A stretch of DNA of 64,000 nt from Owenia fusiformis. Taxonomy: Eukaryota > Annelida > Polychaeta > Sabellida > Oweniidae. How positions within the stretch are numbered: position 1 is the first letter of the stretch; each line of letters starts with the position of its first letter. Both the position numbers and the translations under genes were made by a program. This document shows, piece by piece, positions 23,510-33,500 of the stretch. The notes beneath the pieces are model-generated. The model saw only the letters and a list, made by a program, of their open reading frames with translations, was not told where the DNA came from and made no database searches. Location of the stretch: assembly GCA_903813345.2 (NCBI GenBank), contig CAIIXF020000009.1:33793259-33857258 (forward strand), in the 5' to 3' direction.

Positions 23510-26500
23510 CTGAAAATACAAGAATAAACCCATAAAATGAATGACCTGAAACATGAAATCAATTACATGCACTAAATATAAAGGTATGGTACATAAGCTA
23601 TAAATATAATCAAAAAACATGTGTAATTCACTACAAGCAGCCTTCATAGATTACATTTACTGGAAATTCACCAACCCTTTCATTGTATAACTTCAATGGC
23701 AAAATAATTACAGTATTTCTAACTTATAGATCTGTGTAACATATTTGTGATATCCTTTTAGACATTCAAGATCAAGATATACTAAGAATTGCATTTTTGG
23801 ATTGTATAGTTAAACAAATTGATACTATTACTGTTTATTCAGTTGGCTGAGCAAATGTATATAATATAATATGTTTTATGCTGCCGTTATATTTAATTGA
23901 AGGCCCATTCTATTTTCTGATTCTCATCAGTAAGATTAATGATTTATTGCCTAAATAATGATGATTTTATTGCTTAGAGAAAAAAATGAACAAATGAATC
24001 TAGTTGAAGGCCCATGACAAAAGTAAATATATATCAGCAATGCCAAGGTAAAGCAAAGCTCATTGAAACATCTTGCCAAGCATCGGAATTGATACACTCT
24101 CAAAAGATAATGTGTCATGATTGTACATAAAAGATCAGCACAATTGCCATATTACTCTTGAAGTTATATTAAAAATGACACGTCAATGAAATCCATTTGC
24201 AATAGAACCATAATAACATTCCAAATTTATAAACTCAAAAATGGTAAATTGTCTATGGGCAGTTCTATATCACTCCAAACTTAGTTCAAACAGAAAATAA
24301 ATCTTGACTCAAAAATCAAAATTTATTTTGTAATAATTGTTTATAGTTAGCTTAAAAAGAGACATGGAAGTCATGGAAATCTGTTTTCGTTCAGCACTAA
24401 CATGAAACATTTTCAGAAAAATGCACTAAAATAAAAACTTTAAACTGACACATCCACCTCAGATTGACTATACAAGGCTCATAATTATTTGGTTAATCTA
24501 ATATCAGGTCATTTGCATGTGACCTCCTTGCAATGTACAGTGTATGGTCTACTAGTCCTAATATTGTTCCCCAAAGGCATGTTTATATGGAAATGGTTTT
24601 CTAATGACCATTTATCCAGACAAAATTATGTCAAAGTTAATTTTTATTTCTCCCAAGGTAAAAATCTTCATACTCAGTAATTTTTGTACTTGGTGTACTT
24701 GATGATACTGGAAAATCAATGTAAATTCTTTTGTATTGTAAAGGTATTGCCATCAATATGGGTCGTTCAAAAAGTTAAGCGAAAAATATATCCAACTTTA
24801 ACAATAATGAACCAATACTGTTCATAATTGATAGGTATGTGTTCCAATCTTATTTCCTTACACTGCCAAGGACATGTTTCATGTACAATATTTCTCTGAT
24901 GATAACAACGGGCTCAACAGTAAAAATGAACGTTTATGACTGCCTAAAAATGTATGCATTGTGAGGGTCTGACAACATGGGGAGTCAATGGAATATCTAA
25001 ATATTGAACTAAGTTTTCAGATTTTGAGGTGGTCAGTGCTTAGTGACCTGTTCACATATACAGATTTAAGCTCAGAAAAATATGTTATTTGAAAATAATC
25101 AATTATCCAAATAGTACTTTTCATGACCTAAAAAATGAGTTGAGGCCTTTAAATATGAATCTATCACACAGTGAAAATCGAAAATTCCTGGAATATATTA
25201 TGAATATTGCCCATACATGTACTTGTTTTCCTGCATGTCCATCTATTAATGAATGATTTAACTACCTGATAATTCAATTCTAGTCTTGAAAGATCCACTG
25301 CAGTTTCTACTGTGGTGTAGCGGTCAACTAGTGCCATGGTCAGAATTACAGATTTTAATGCTTCAACAATGGTTTGAAATCCTGGAATATCAAACACATA
25401 AGTTAATAATTATGATGTTTATTTGTGGTAAAAATTGAATTTTACAATGGGGTATTTTTAATTTATGTACTATGTAACTGCTTCTTACTTTGTTTAGTCA
25501 TGTAGAAATTAAGAGAAAACATTTGGTAAATACTGACATTAATTCCACGGAAGAACAGATGATTAAATTTTAAAGGCCCATTGCGTACCTACCTATAAGA
25601 GACCAGTCACTATATGATTGCAGATGTTGCCTGAATACTTCTACTGTCTCGGCAGGAACCAGTGGTTGGGCTATAGTTACAGTGGGCTCTAGCACTATAT
25701 TGTATCTTGAAATATGAACAAGTTTGAAAATTATAAAAAGCAATTTTGTTTTTCTGAACTATATTTTGTTAATTCAATAGAGGTTCCATTGGACATCTAC
25801 TGTATATGTTTAAATGGATTATAGACATTTGTCCATCTTCATCATCAGTACTTCAAAATATGTTCATCTTCATGAGTATTTGAAAAATTACTTTCTTATT
25901 GTTTTGTATTCTTGATAAAAAAAACCTGAACAATGAACAATCACAAAAAGATCAATTATGTTTCAATCAATGGTGGCTGGGGTATACTGAGCTTTATTAT
26001 GAAAAATCTGAAACCGACTTTACTGATAACAGAAATGAATGGTAACGGACCAATCAAAAGCTCCAAAATCTAGTAATCATGCCTAGTATAGGTGAGAATA
26101 AATACATGTATATATTATATAAAAGTTATTTTATTTCCCAGGCTTTATTTAAGTAGCAACAACATCAAAGGTCAAAGATCACCCAATCTAACTATGTAAC
26201 TTATGGCTTATATGTACCTTTCTTTAGCCCAGTCTAACAGTGGATCCCATTTGGCTTTTTGTAGTTCATGCAACTCTTGGGGTTCATCCATTCTATAACT
26301 GAAAATAGAATAATGTTGAGTGACCTTGGAATCTATCTATAAACACTACAGGACATAGAATATATTTAATGTTGTCACATTGAGCCTTTGCTTTCCTTTC
26401 CTTCGGAAAGACACTGAAAGATCAAGCAAGTTTTCCTTGCCAACTTTGTGGTATTTATATACAGTACACATATTCCTTGACATCGGAAAGTTATATGTCA

Positions 26501-29500
26501 TGTTCATCAAATAATTCATTATAGTATTTTTTCATTATAGTATTTAAGGCTGATCACAAATCAAATCATATACGTCAGTGGTATGTAATTCATGGGCCTT
26601 GATTTGCCTTGTCTCATCACTAAACTTCTGTCATCCAATGGGAAGTTCTGAATCTAGAGGTTTCTACTAAGATCATCCTTGGCCCAAAAGTAATTCATTG
26701 CATTACATTGATCTGCTATGACAGCAGTGAAGGTCCGATCTTGAAGGATGACTAAGATAGGTTTTAAATTTTTTTAAAATTGGGCCACATTTTTTTGACA
26801 AACAGGTCTAAAAAATTTTTATTGAGAGTTTGCCAAATAAAAATTTGGTTTACAATAAAACTAAATAACTCTTTACAAATCATGCATTACAAGGAATAGA
26901 ATCTAACATGTCCTTGATAGCAGACTTCAGGATGTATTTCCCTAAAACAAACCAAAAGTATTCTACAGCTTATACAGTAAAACCTATTGTATCCAAACAC
27001 ATCCCTTATCTGAACACCTCTCAAGGTGAACACTTTTATAATCTGCCATAGACTACTTCCATGTTAAAAAAACTTGAAATGTGAACACCTGCCAATCCAA
27101 ATATTTTTGACAAATCCCGATATAGAGATTGGATTGGAAAGGTTTTACTGTACCTGTATATCCAAAAATACTTTATTAAAGAGCAACACACGTTTCGCAT
27201 CATCATGTGATGGATTATCTATGAAAGCTCACCATATAGTATCTGTATTAAGGTATTCTATGAAAGCTCACCATATAGTATCTGTATTAAGGTATTCTAT
27301 GAAAGCTCACCATATAGTATCTGTATTAAGGTATTCTATGAAAGCTCACCATATAGTATCTGTATTAAGGTCTTCTATGAAAGCTCACCATATAGTATCT
27401 GTATTAAGGTATTCTATGAAAGCTCACCATATAGTATCTGTATTAAGGTATTTTATGAGAGCTCACCGTATAGTATGTGTATTAAGGTATTCTATGAAAG
27501 CTCACCATATAGTATCTGTATTAAGGTATTCTAGCATGCCACCCACTACCACTTCTCTAGATCTCTTTGTTGGATTATCTTGGGCTGTATTACACAAGGA
27601 GGTCTGCAAGTTCATTGAAAAATATAATTAATTAGAAAGATAAAATGCACATTCATTTCACAAAGACTTATGGTTCCTTCAACTAACTACTTATATTACA
27701 TGTATATGTAGATACAGATACAAGATTTAATTGATTCTTTCAATAGTAAATTCCCGCAAAAATATAACACGGGAATCATGGGTTTAATCACCTTAAACTA
27801 ACTCATAATATAAATGAAATGAAATGTAGATCTAAGTTATTCAGTAAAACAATAAACATGAAATAATATTGAACTGCTTAAACTCACCAAGTGCATAGAT
27901 GGTCTGTGAATGACTTGATCTTGTGCCTCCCATTCTGCCTGGACCGCCAGGGCTAGTGGCTCACTAGGTATTTGTAAAACAGTCCCCATTGGAGTACGTA
28001 GTTTGCGTTTATCCAGATTTATTTCAAACCCTTGGCGCCCCTCAGCTTGTGTTACAGTCACATTTTTATAAAATCGTTTGAGCTCTGAAAATGTTGAAAT
28101 CTACTTTTTAAAATTATAACACAAGAATTCTAGGTAAAACATACTGTACTGTACTGTTCTATTAACTGGAACACTTGTGCAAAAGTAATGCTCTTCAAAG
28201 TCTCGTGTATTTTTGAAAGTGATCGACAAAGGTTCCCAAAAACAGAATATATTTGTATTACTATTCATCATTCAGTGTATGTTGTATACAATATTATGTC
28301 ATGGGTCTTATTCTGAAGTCATGATATAAAATTAAAAATGATCAGATCGTTTGATATCAATCAGATTGTATGATATTTCCTGCAAGTGAACGATTCACTC
28401 CTGAGCAGTGAGCACTTATCATAAAATTAATCGAACTACAACTGACAGAGAATGTCCCTACTTCCGTTTATTTCAACCCCAGGATACACAATACAATACA
28501 CAAGTAGTTGTGAGGGTGATATGAAAAATCAACCAAACACTGGCAAGTTGCATACTGATAGAGCCCATAGGCCAAGGGTAAAGAAATAGTAAGCCGTATA
28601 TAGAAGAGACAAGTGAACAAGTCTGACTTAGACCACTTGTTAAGATGGAGATTTCAACAATATTTAGTGTATTATTTTCAAAAAGCAATGGGGAGTTGAT
28701 AGAAAATTGATAGTTTGTAGCTCTTACCTAAGATTGAAACTCAGTCAGATGATATAGAGTGAATAATGCTGTCTAAAAGAGAGAATTTCTGAAAACCTGC
28801 AATTGCTTGGCAAGTTCATTAGTAAACAAGTGATCTGATTGGTCACTGCTGACCTCCCTGACCTCTTAACCAACCAAATCAGTTTCAGCTTGCCATGCAA
28901 TATCCCAGATGCGAGTAGAAATAATCTTGATTTACATCATTAAAAACTGTTGTCATATTTGGAATCTACATGTAAAATTACATTTACAAATGTGGTTTTG
29001 AAAAGAGTTTATCAACTATGAAAAATTAATTTTCTTTGAAAATGTGACTTCGTGGTCGGGGAGATTCCCCATAGACCCCATGTTGTAAAACCACAAAAAG
29101 TGAAATATCTTTTCTTGTGTTGGGCAGATACTATTTTCTTTTACTGGACATATTTTAATTTGTATTAACTATCAGATACATATGGGTAATATGAGAAGTG
29201 AACCACTAAAACTGATGCATATTCAAGTTTAAGGGAATTTTGTAATACCCTGCCATGTTAATTCCCCCGAATCAGCCACCTGGTGGCGAAACTGGTAACT
29301 ACCTACTCGCATCTGAGTAATTGCGGATATCCATAGTTGTCGTTTTATATGCAGTATTATATGCAGTTTTTAGATAAAGATTTGAAAAAAACAATGATAT
29401 AAGTTTGAAAAACACTTTGAAGAAGATTTTGGAGGAATTTGGGAATACAATTTGATACCAGTAAGGAGAACTAGATCTAGTGCCAAGACTAAAAATTTTT

Positions 29501-30151
29501 GAAAGATTTTCAATCTTACTTGTGGACCTGTCTCTTCTATATACAGCTTACTATTACCCTTCCCCTGGCCTATGATAGAGCCCATGGTTGAAAGCCCAAA
29601 GTGCCAATGGGTAATGAATAGTATGTATCCAACAGACTGACTAGAAGTCAGTCTGTTATGATGTACTACTTTCCTGTGGAAATTGCAGTGAAATTTTTTG
29701 CACAAAATTATCAATTGGAGGAACAATTTCTTCAATAAAATAAACATTACAAAATTTCAATGAAATAGTAAGGTACAATTAAATGCAATAAAAAGTAAGA
29801 CAGCATATTGTCAAGTGGAAATAAAGCTAGTTGAAGTAACAAATGTGCAAATTAATTTTACCCAATCGGCCATTTTGAATAGCACTTCCTATGTAAACAA
29901 ATATTTGGAATAACCAAACTTTAACATAGGTGCCTTATAGTCTGAATATAATTCAGACTAAATAGGATATAGTCTAGGGTAATGAATAGTCCTAAATTTT
30001 GGACTTGCTTCAGAAACGATTTGGATATCATTGTAAAGTTCAAGCACATTGATGAACATACACTCATACCTTTGCTACTATATCTTTTCACATATTGCAC
30101 TTGTACATGCTGTATTTCACGTAAAACCATGCAAAAGGTTTTGACAAGCAT
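23363..30151 (-). CDS. ATPAF2: ATP synthase mitochondrial F1 complex assembly factor 2 (ATP12), 7 coding exons
   Basis: Mitochondrial matrix chaperone that binds the F1 alpha subunit and keeps it from aggregating until it joins beta. Coding exons in gene order are 30070-30151, 27888-28084, 27506-27603, 26218-26298, 25593-25705, 25266-25381 and 23363-23509. All introns are GT-AG, the phases join exactly, and the total is 834 bp (277 aa plus stop; human ATP12 is about 289). Residues 1-27 (MLVKTFCMVLREIQHVQVQY, then VKRYSSK) are basic and lack acidic clusters, as expected of a targeting peptide. Family landmarks are RFYKNVTVTQ (31-40), GFEINLDKRKLRTP (46-59), PSEPLALAVQAEWE with the conserved Trp79, TSLCNTAQDNPT after residue 93, NTDTICYR, LQKAKWDPLLDWAKER, LKSVILTMALVDRYTTVETA, LSRLELNYQIGKWGNVEWHH and the C-terminal LCIHLTSE. 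It is divergent from GID4, 270 bp away. Intron 3 begins with an amplified exon-intron junction, described separately. Confidence 0.95.
25266..25381 (-). CDS. ATPAF2: ATPAF2 exon 6
   Basis: Acceptor ATATTCCAG and donor CAG|GTAGTT (116 bp). Encodes FQTIVEALKSVILTMALVDR and YTTVETAVDLSRLELNYQ, the helical C-terminal core of ATP12. The first codon, Gly, is split G|GA with exon 5. Confidence 0.93.
25593..25705 (-). CDS. ATPAF2: ATPAF2 exon 5
   Basis: Acceptor ATTTCAAG and donor G|GTAGGT (113 bp). Encodes YNIVLEPTVTIAQPLVPAET, VEVFRQHLQSYSDWSLIG. The Arg codon is split AG|A with exon 4. It corresponds to the RYGVEISSSTSIMGPSIPAK region of the human protein. Confidence 0.92.
26218..26298 (-). CDS. 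ATPAF2: ATPAF2 exon 4
   Basis: 81-bp exon between acceptor CTATTTTCAG and donor AG|GTACAT. Encodes YRMDEPQELHELQKAKWDPL, LDWAKE. Its first base T completes the Cys codon TG|T begun in exon 3, which restores the NTDTICYR motif. This fixes the true exon 3 donor as the first copy in the tandem array. Confidence 0.93.
26975..27150. mobile_element. Pogo/Tigger-like MITE in ATPAF2 intron 3
   Basis: A 176-bp element with inverted ends CAGTAAAACCTATTG and its reverse, AAAGGTTTTACTG, flanked by TA at 26973-26974 and 27151-27152. CAGTAAAACC ends with TA targets are typical of pogo/Tigger-type members of Tc1/mariner. A plus-strand frame at 27074-27631 starts inside it and runs through the tandem array. 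It is not a gene. Confidence 0.65.
27218..27529 (-). repeat. ATPAF2: Eight tandem 39-bp copies of the ATPAF2 exon 3/intron 3 junction
   Basis: Eight units start at 27218, 27257, 27296, 27335, 27374, 27413, 27452 and 27491. Six are identical by eye; the fourth differs at one base and the seventh at several. In gene orientation each unit holds 24 bases of exon 3 (coding YLNTDTI and the TG of Cys) followed by the donor GTGAGC and a few intron bases ending TTTCATAGA. The unit nearest exon 3 (27491-27529) is the real boundary, with its donor at 27500-27505. The other seven lie at the start of intron 3 and keep the same GGTGAGC. Splicing at any later copy would put TGG TGA into the frame. Exon sequence just before the array ends CTAGA, matching the unit end CATAGA, so a TAGA microhomology may have seeded the first duplication. 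Confidence 0.9.
27506..27603 (-). CDS. ATPAF2: ATPAF2 exon 3
   Basis: Acceptor AACTTGCAG and donor ATATG|GTGAGC (98 bp). Encodes TSLCNTAQDNPTKRSREVVV and GGMLEYLNTDTI plus TG of a split Cys codon. TSLCNTAQDNPT matches TTLCNTSLDNPT of human ATP12. Its last 24 bases are the exonic part of the 39-bp tandem unit. Confidence 0.93.
27888..28084 (-). CDS. ATPAF2: ATPAF2 exon 2
   Basis: 197-bp exon with acceptor CATTTTCAG and donor TTG|GTGAGT. It starts with AG, completing G|AG (Glu) from exon 1, then LKRFYKNVTVTQAEGRQGFE and so on to RPSMHL. It contains the GFEINLD signature and the Trp in AVQAEWEAQ that corresponds to the Trp altered in a known human complex V deficiency. Confidence 0.93.
28566..29574. 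mobile_element. hAT-like MITE, copy A, in ATPAF2 intron 1
   Basis: Inverted ends of about 45 bp start CATAGGCCAAGGGTAAAG, and the right end is its diverged reverse, CCCTGGCCTATG. An 8-bp target duplication, ATAGAGCC, lies at 28558-28565 and 29575-29582. It is collinear with copy B (30602-31182) except for an extra segment of about 410 bp, which is a second element inserted into it. The 8-bp duplication points to the hAT superfamily. Confidence 0.8.
28906..29315. mobile_element. CAGATGCGAGTAG element nested in hAT-like copy A
   Basis: Inverted ends CAGATGCGAGTAG and CTACTCGCATCTG bound about 410 bp. A second copy lies at 37994-38399. The segment is absent from hAT-like copy B at the equivalent place, which proves insertion after the hAT-like family had formed. 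Exact outer limits are uncertain, since a few flanking bases are also shared between the two copies. Confidence 0.7.
30070..30151 (-). CDS. ATPAF2: ATPAF2 exon 1 (first coding)
   Basis: 82 bp encoding 27 residues of presumed mitochondrial targeting peptide plus the first base of a Glu codon. The donor AAAG|GTATGA joins in phase to exon 2. The ATG at 30151 directly follows an ETS-type site (CCGGAAGT), typical of housekeeping starts. No downstream Met gives a better targeting sequence, so this start is preferred. Confidence 0.85.
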
Positions 30152-30421
30152 GTTGCCGGAAGTTGTTGATTTAAAAAGTAGGCTAAATCTTTGGAAATTA
30201 AAATCGAAAATACTAATATTTTATGGTCGTTACTTCAATCTAATTATTTTTTCATTTTGATAAATCATTGTGTACTCATTCTATTAATCATTTATAATAC
30301 TGAATATTTCAAATTACTTTGATATTATGTTTCCGCCTAAACATATACAAGTTTTGCATGTGGTTGACCTTCGGCCATTTTTTTCAAAATCAAAATCATT
30401 TACAAATAAGTCATATAAGGG
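30152..30421. promoter_or_regulatory. Bidirectional ATPAF2/GID4 promoter
   Basis: 270 bp separate the two divergent start codons, so both 5' untranslated regions and the promoter must be compact unless untranslated exons exist. An ETS/GABP-type site, CCGGAAGT, lies at 30156-30163, five bases from the ATPAF2 ATG. This factor class is common in divergent housekeeping promoters. No TATA box sits at a clear position. The rest is AT-rich. Confidence 0.7.
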
Positions 30422-30568
30422 ATGCCTGTTCCAACAGAGCTTGATCCACCACCACCGGCAAACTCAAGACAACCGGGGGTAACCACTTCTCTTTTATATA
30501 GTGGCTCAAAATTCCAAGGTAACCAGAAAAGCAAGGGCAATAGTTATGGTGTCGAAGTGAATTTGCAG
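30422..30568 (+). CDS. GID4: GID4 exon 1
   Basis: 49 codons from the first ATG to CAG|GTGGGT, phase 0. [20 protein letters not shown] resembles the MPVRTE start and the proline-rich stretch of vertebrate GID4, which supports this start. Confidence 0.9.
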
Positions 30569-33500
30569 GTGGGTTTTCCCGTTCACTTTCCTTTTGTAGA
30601 CCATAGGCTAAGGGTTAAGTAATAGTAAGCTGTATATATAAGAGACAGGTGAACAACTCTGACTTAGACCACTTGTTAAGATGGAGATTTCAACAATATT
30701 TAGTGTATTATTTTCAAAAAGCCATGGGGAGTTGATATAAAATTGATAGTTTGTAGCTCTTACCTAAGATTGAAACTCAGTCAGATGATATAGAGTGAAT
30801 AATGCTGTCTAAAAGAGAGAATTTCTGAAAACCTACAATTGCCTGGCAAGTTCATTAGTAAACAAGTGATCTGATTGGTCACTGCTGACCTCCCTGACCT
30901 CCACCAGTGACAATCAGTTTCAGCTTGCCAGGCAATTGTAGGTTTCCATAGTTGTTGTTTTATATGCAGTATAATATGCAGTTTTTAGATAAAGATTTGA
31001 AAAAAGAATGATATAAGTTTGAAAAACACTTTGAAGAAGATTTTGGAGAAATTTTGGAATAAAATTTGATACCAGTAAGGAGAACTAGTGCCAAGACTAA
31101 AAAAATTTGAATAATTTTCAATCTTACTTGTGGACCTGTCTCTTATATATACAGCTTACTATTACTTAACCCTTAGCCTATGTTGTAGACTAATGTCAAC
31201 TGTCACGTGTCAAGCTAAGCTTGATTATTACTACATTTAGGTCAGTAATTAATTTAATTTAGATGATACAAAGTCTTTAGGATCTTCTTTATCAAAGTCT
31301 TTTTCATCTCAAATTCCATAAAATTGATTGAGCCGAAGTGATTGCACAAAATCTTGCCTATTTTCATAATTGTAGATTCCACGGACAATTCCCAAAGGTG
31401 CTCCCTGGGTATTAAGAGTGTGCCAACGTTTTGCAAGCACATTATCTGAAAAGTCAACCCCACATTTATGAACATGCTATCTATTGCAAGACTTACGCCT
31501 ACCACAACCGTCGCCATGTTAATCAGTGTTTTTAAGTAGCGCAAGGATCCTGCCATGACCGTGGTAGTGTTATCTTGTAAGCCTGGTATAACCGTGACAG
31601 GCTGGTATAACCGCGACAATGCTGTATTATATTGCAAGGCTTGTCATGACCCTGGAAGTGTTATCGTGGAAGCCTGGCGCGACCGTAGCCTTTATTGTGG
31701 TTTATAAGAGAATGTAAATATTAATGTATAGTAGTAATTTTGATTTTGACATGATTAAGGTAGTTAAACACCATGATCATAGTATTAAACTGTTTAATTG
31801 TAATGACGATCACTTAAAATTGTTAAGGATATTCCTGGCATTAATGTCATACATATTTACTAGTCCTTGCAATACATTATATACCCTTTGCATTCGTTTG
31901 ACTTCACTTCTTAAAAGAGAGCTTCGTCTTCAACTAGAAGAAGATAGTAGTTTAACTAGACTCTGCACGCAGGGTATACTTTATAACGGTCATAGTAGGA
32001 CTAAGCCTAAATTTCTACATTACCACCCTCATATCCGAACTTGGAATACTATATCACATTGCCACGGTGGTCATACCAAGCCTTGCAATACCATATTACA
32101 TTGTCACGGCCATGCCAGGCCTTGCAGTACTATATTACATTGCCACGGTCATGCCAGGCTTTGCAGAACTATATATCATTGTCCCGGGCATGCCAGGCTT
32201 TGCAGTACTATATTACATTGTCACGGTCATGGCAGGCATTGCAATATAATACAGCATTGTCGCGGTTATACCAGGCTTTCACGATAACATTACCACGGTC
32301 ATGGCAGGATCCTTGCGCTACTTAAAAACACCGGAATAACATGGTGACGGTTACGCCAGGCGTTAGTCTTGCAACAGATAGGGTCTCCATTTATGGGGGA
32401 ATTTGAGACTTGATTTCTAGCTGTTTTGTCTGACACTCGTTCGATGTTTGATGAGATTTGCTACGACTTATCAATGATAATATCATTGCTGTTATCTATT
32501 TTTTCGCTATAAATATAACTAGAATCACATTTGGAAAATATACAGGAAGTCTCGTAATACTTCAGCCATTTATTTTTCTAGCATGTTGACATGGAGAATT
32601 CCTATCTCTGTGGGTACTTAAAGATAAAAGGTCTAACTGAAGAGTATCCCACCCTCACAACATTCTTTGATGGAGAAATCATTAGTGATCGATACAAGTT
32701 CCTCACTCGTAAATGGGACGCAGATGAAGATGTTGACAGGAAACATTGGGTACGTTGTCTTTGCCTAATTTTTTTTCGGTCATACATATTCTTTGTACAG
32801 TAGTATTTATTATCAAAAATTAAATGTGACAGTTCTACACAATTTAGATTGACTAAGTTCAGAAAAAATGTTGGGCCTTTAAAAAAATTCAAAATTTGAG
32901 GCCCATTTTTTATAATTTGGCATAAAAAGGCCCAAAAAATATCAAATATAATGCCCAAAAAGGCCCACTGATCGAGGCCCTACAAAATTTTTGGGCCCAA
33001 ATTTTTTTTGGTCCACCCAAAAAGATTTTCTGTTCCCCCTGGATCCAGCAGTGCAACATGTAGACTGTTTTCCGTTTAATTTTCAATTTAAAAGTATTAA
33101 GATCTTAATATACATGCATGTTAAAGGTTATGTTGTTATCTTTCTTATTATGAAAAATGTAGCATATCTTTTGTAGCTTATTGAGGTGTTCAGCTTTAAA
33201 GGAACTGCAGTGATTATTAGAACTACTTGCACAAATATGAGAAATAAAAAAGAGAATACTCACCACTTCTATATGTAGCATATATGAGGGTTATGTTATG
33301 GGAGGTTTTGAATATACGGTATATATAATATATCCTGAGGGAAATATAGATATCTTACTGAGGGCCTGAACATTATCATTGTTGAAAATATAGAGATTGT
33401 ATTCTGGGAGCCAATCCTCCTTGTATCTGATCAAAACAGGTAAAAATAGGATTAATCCCCCTATTAAGGAAAAATGAAGAGATCACTGGACATTGTATCA

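Noticed and set aside
27074-27631. Plus-strand 185-codon frame with repeated MKAHHIVSVLRYS
   Set aside because: It reads the antisense of the 39-bp tandem array. The unit is a multiple of three, so the frame stays open by chance. The strand that matters encodes ATPAF2 exon 3.
29370-29747. Minus-strand 125-codon frame in ATPAF2 intron 1
   Set aside because: Runs through the right arm of the hAT-like MITE and flanking intron; no homology.
31724-32325. Plus-strand frames of 187, 94 and 60 codons with repeated HCHGHARLC or [13 protein letters not shown]
   Set aside because: Three frames are open at once through the same 39-40 bp tandem units of the foldback element, which indicates repeat translation rather than coding.
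32602-32958. Minus-strand 118-codon frame opposite GID4 exon 2
   Set aside because: Antisense shadow of a well-supported coding exon.
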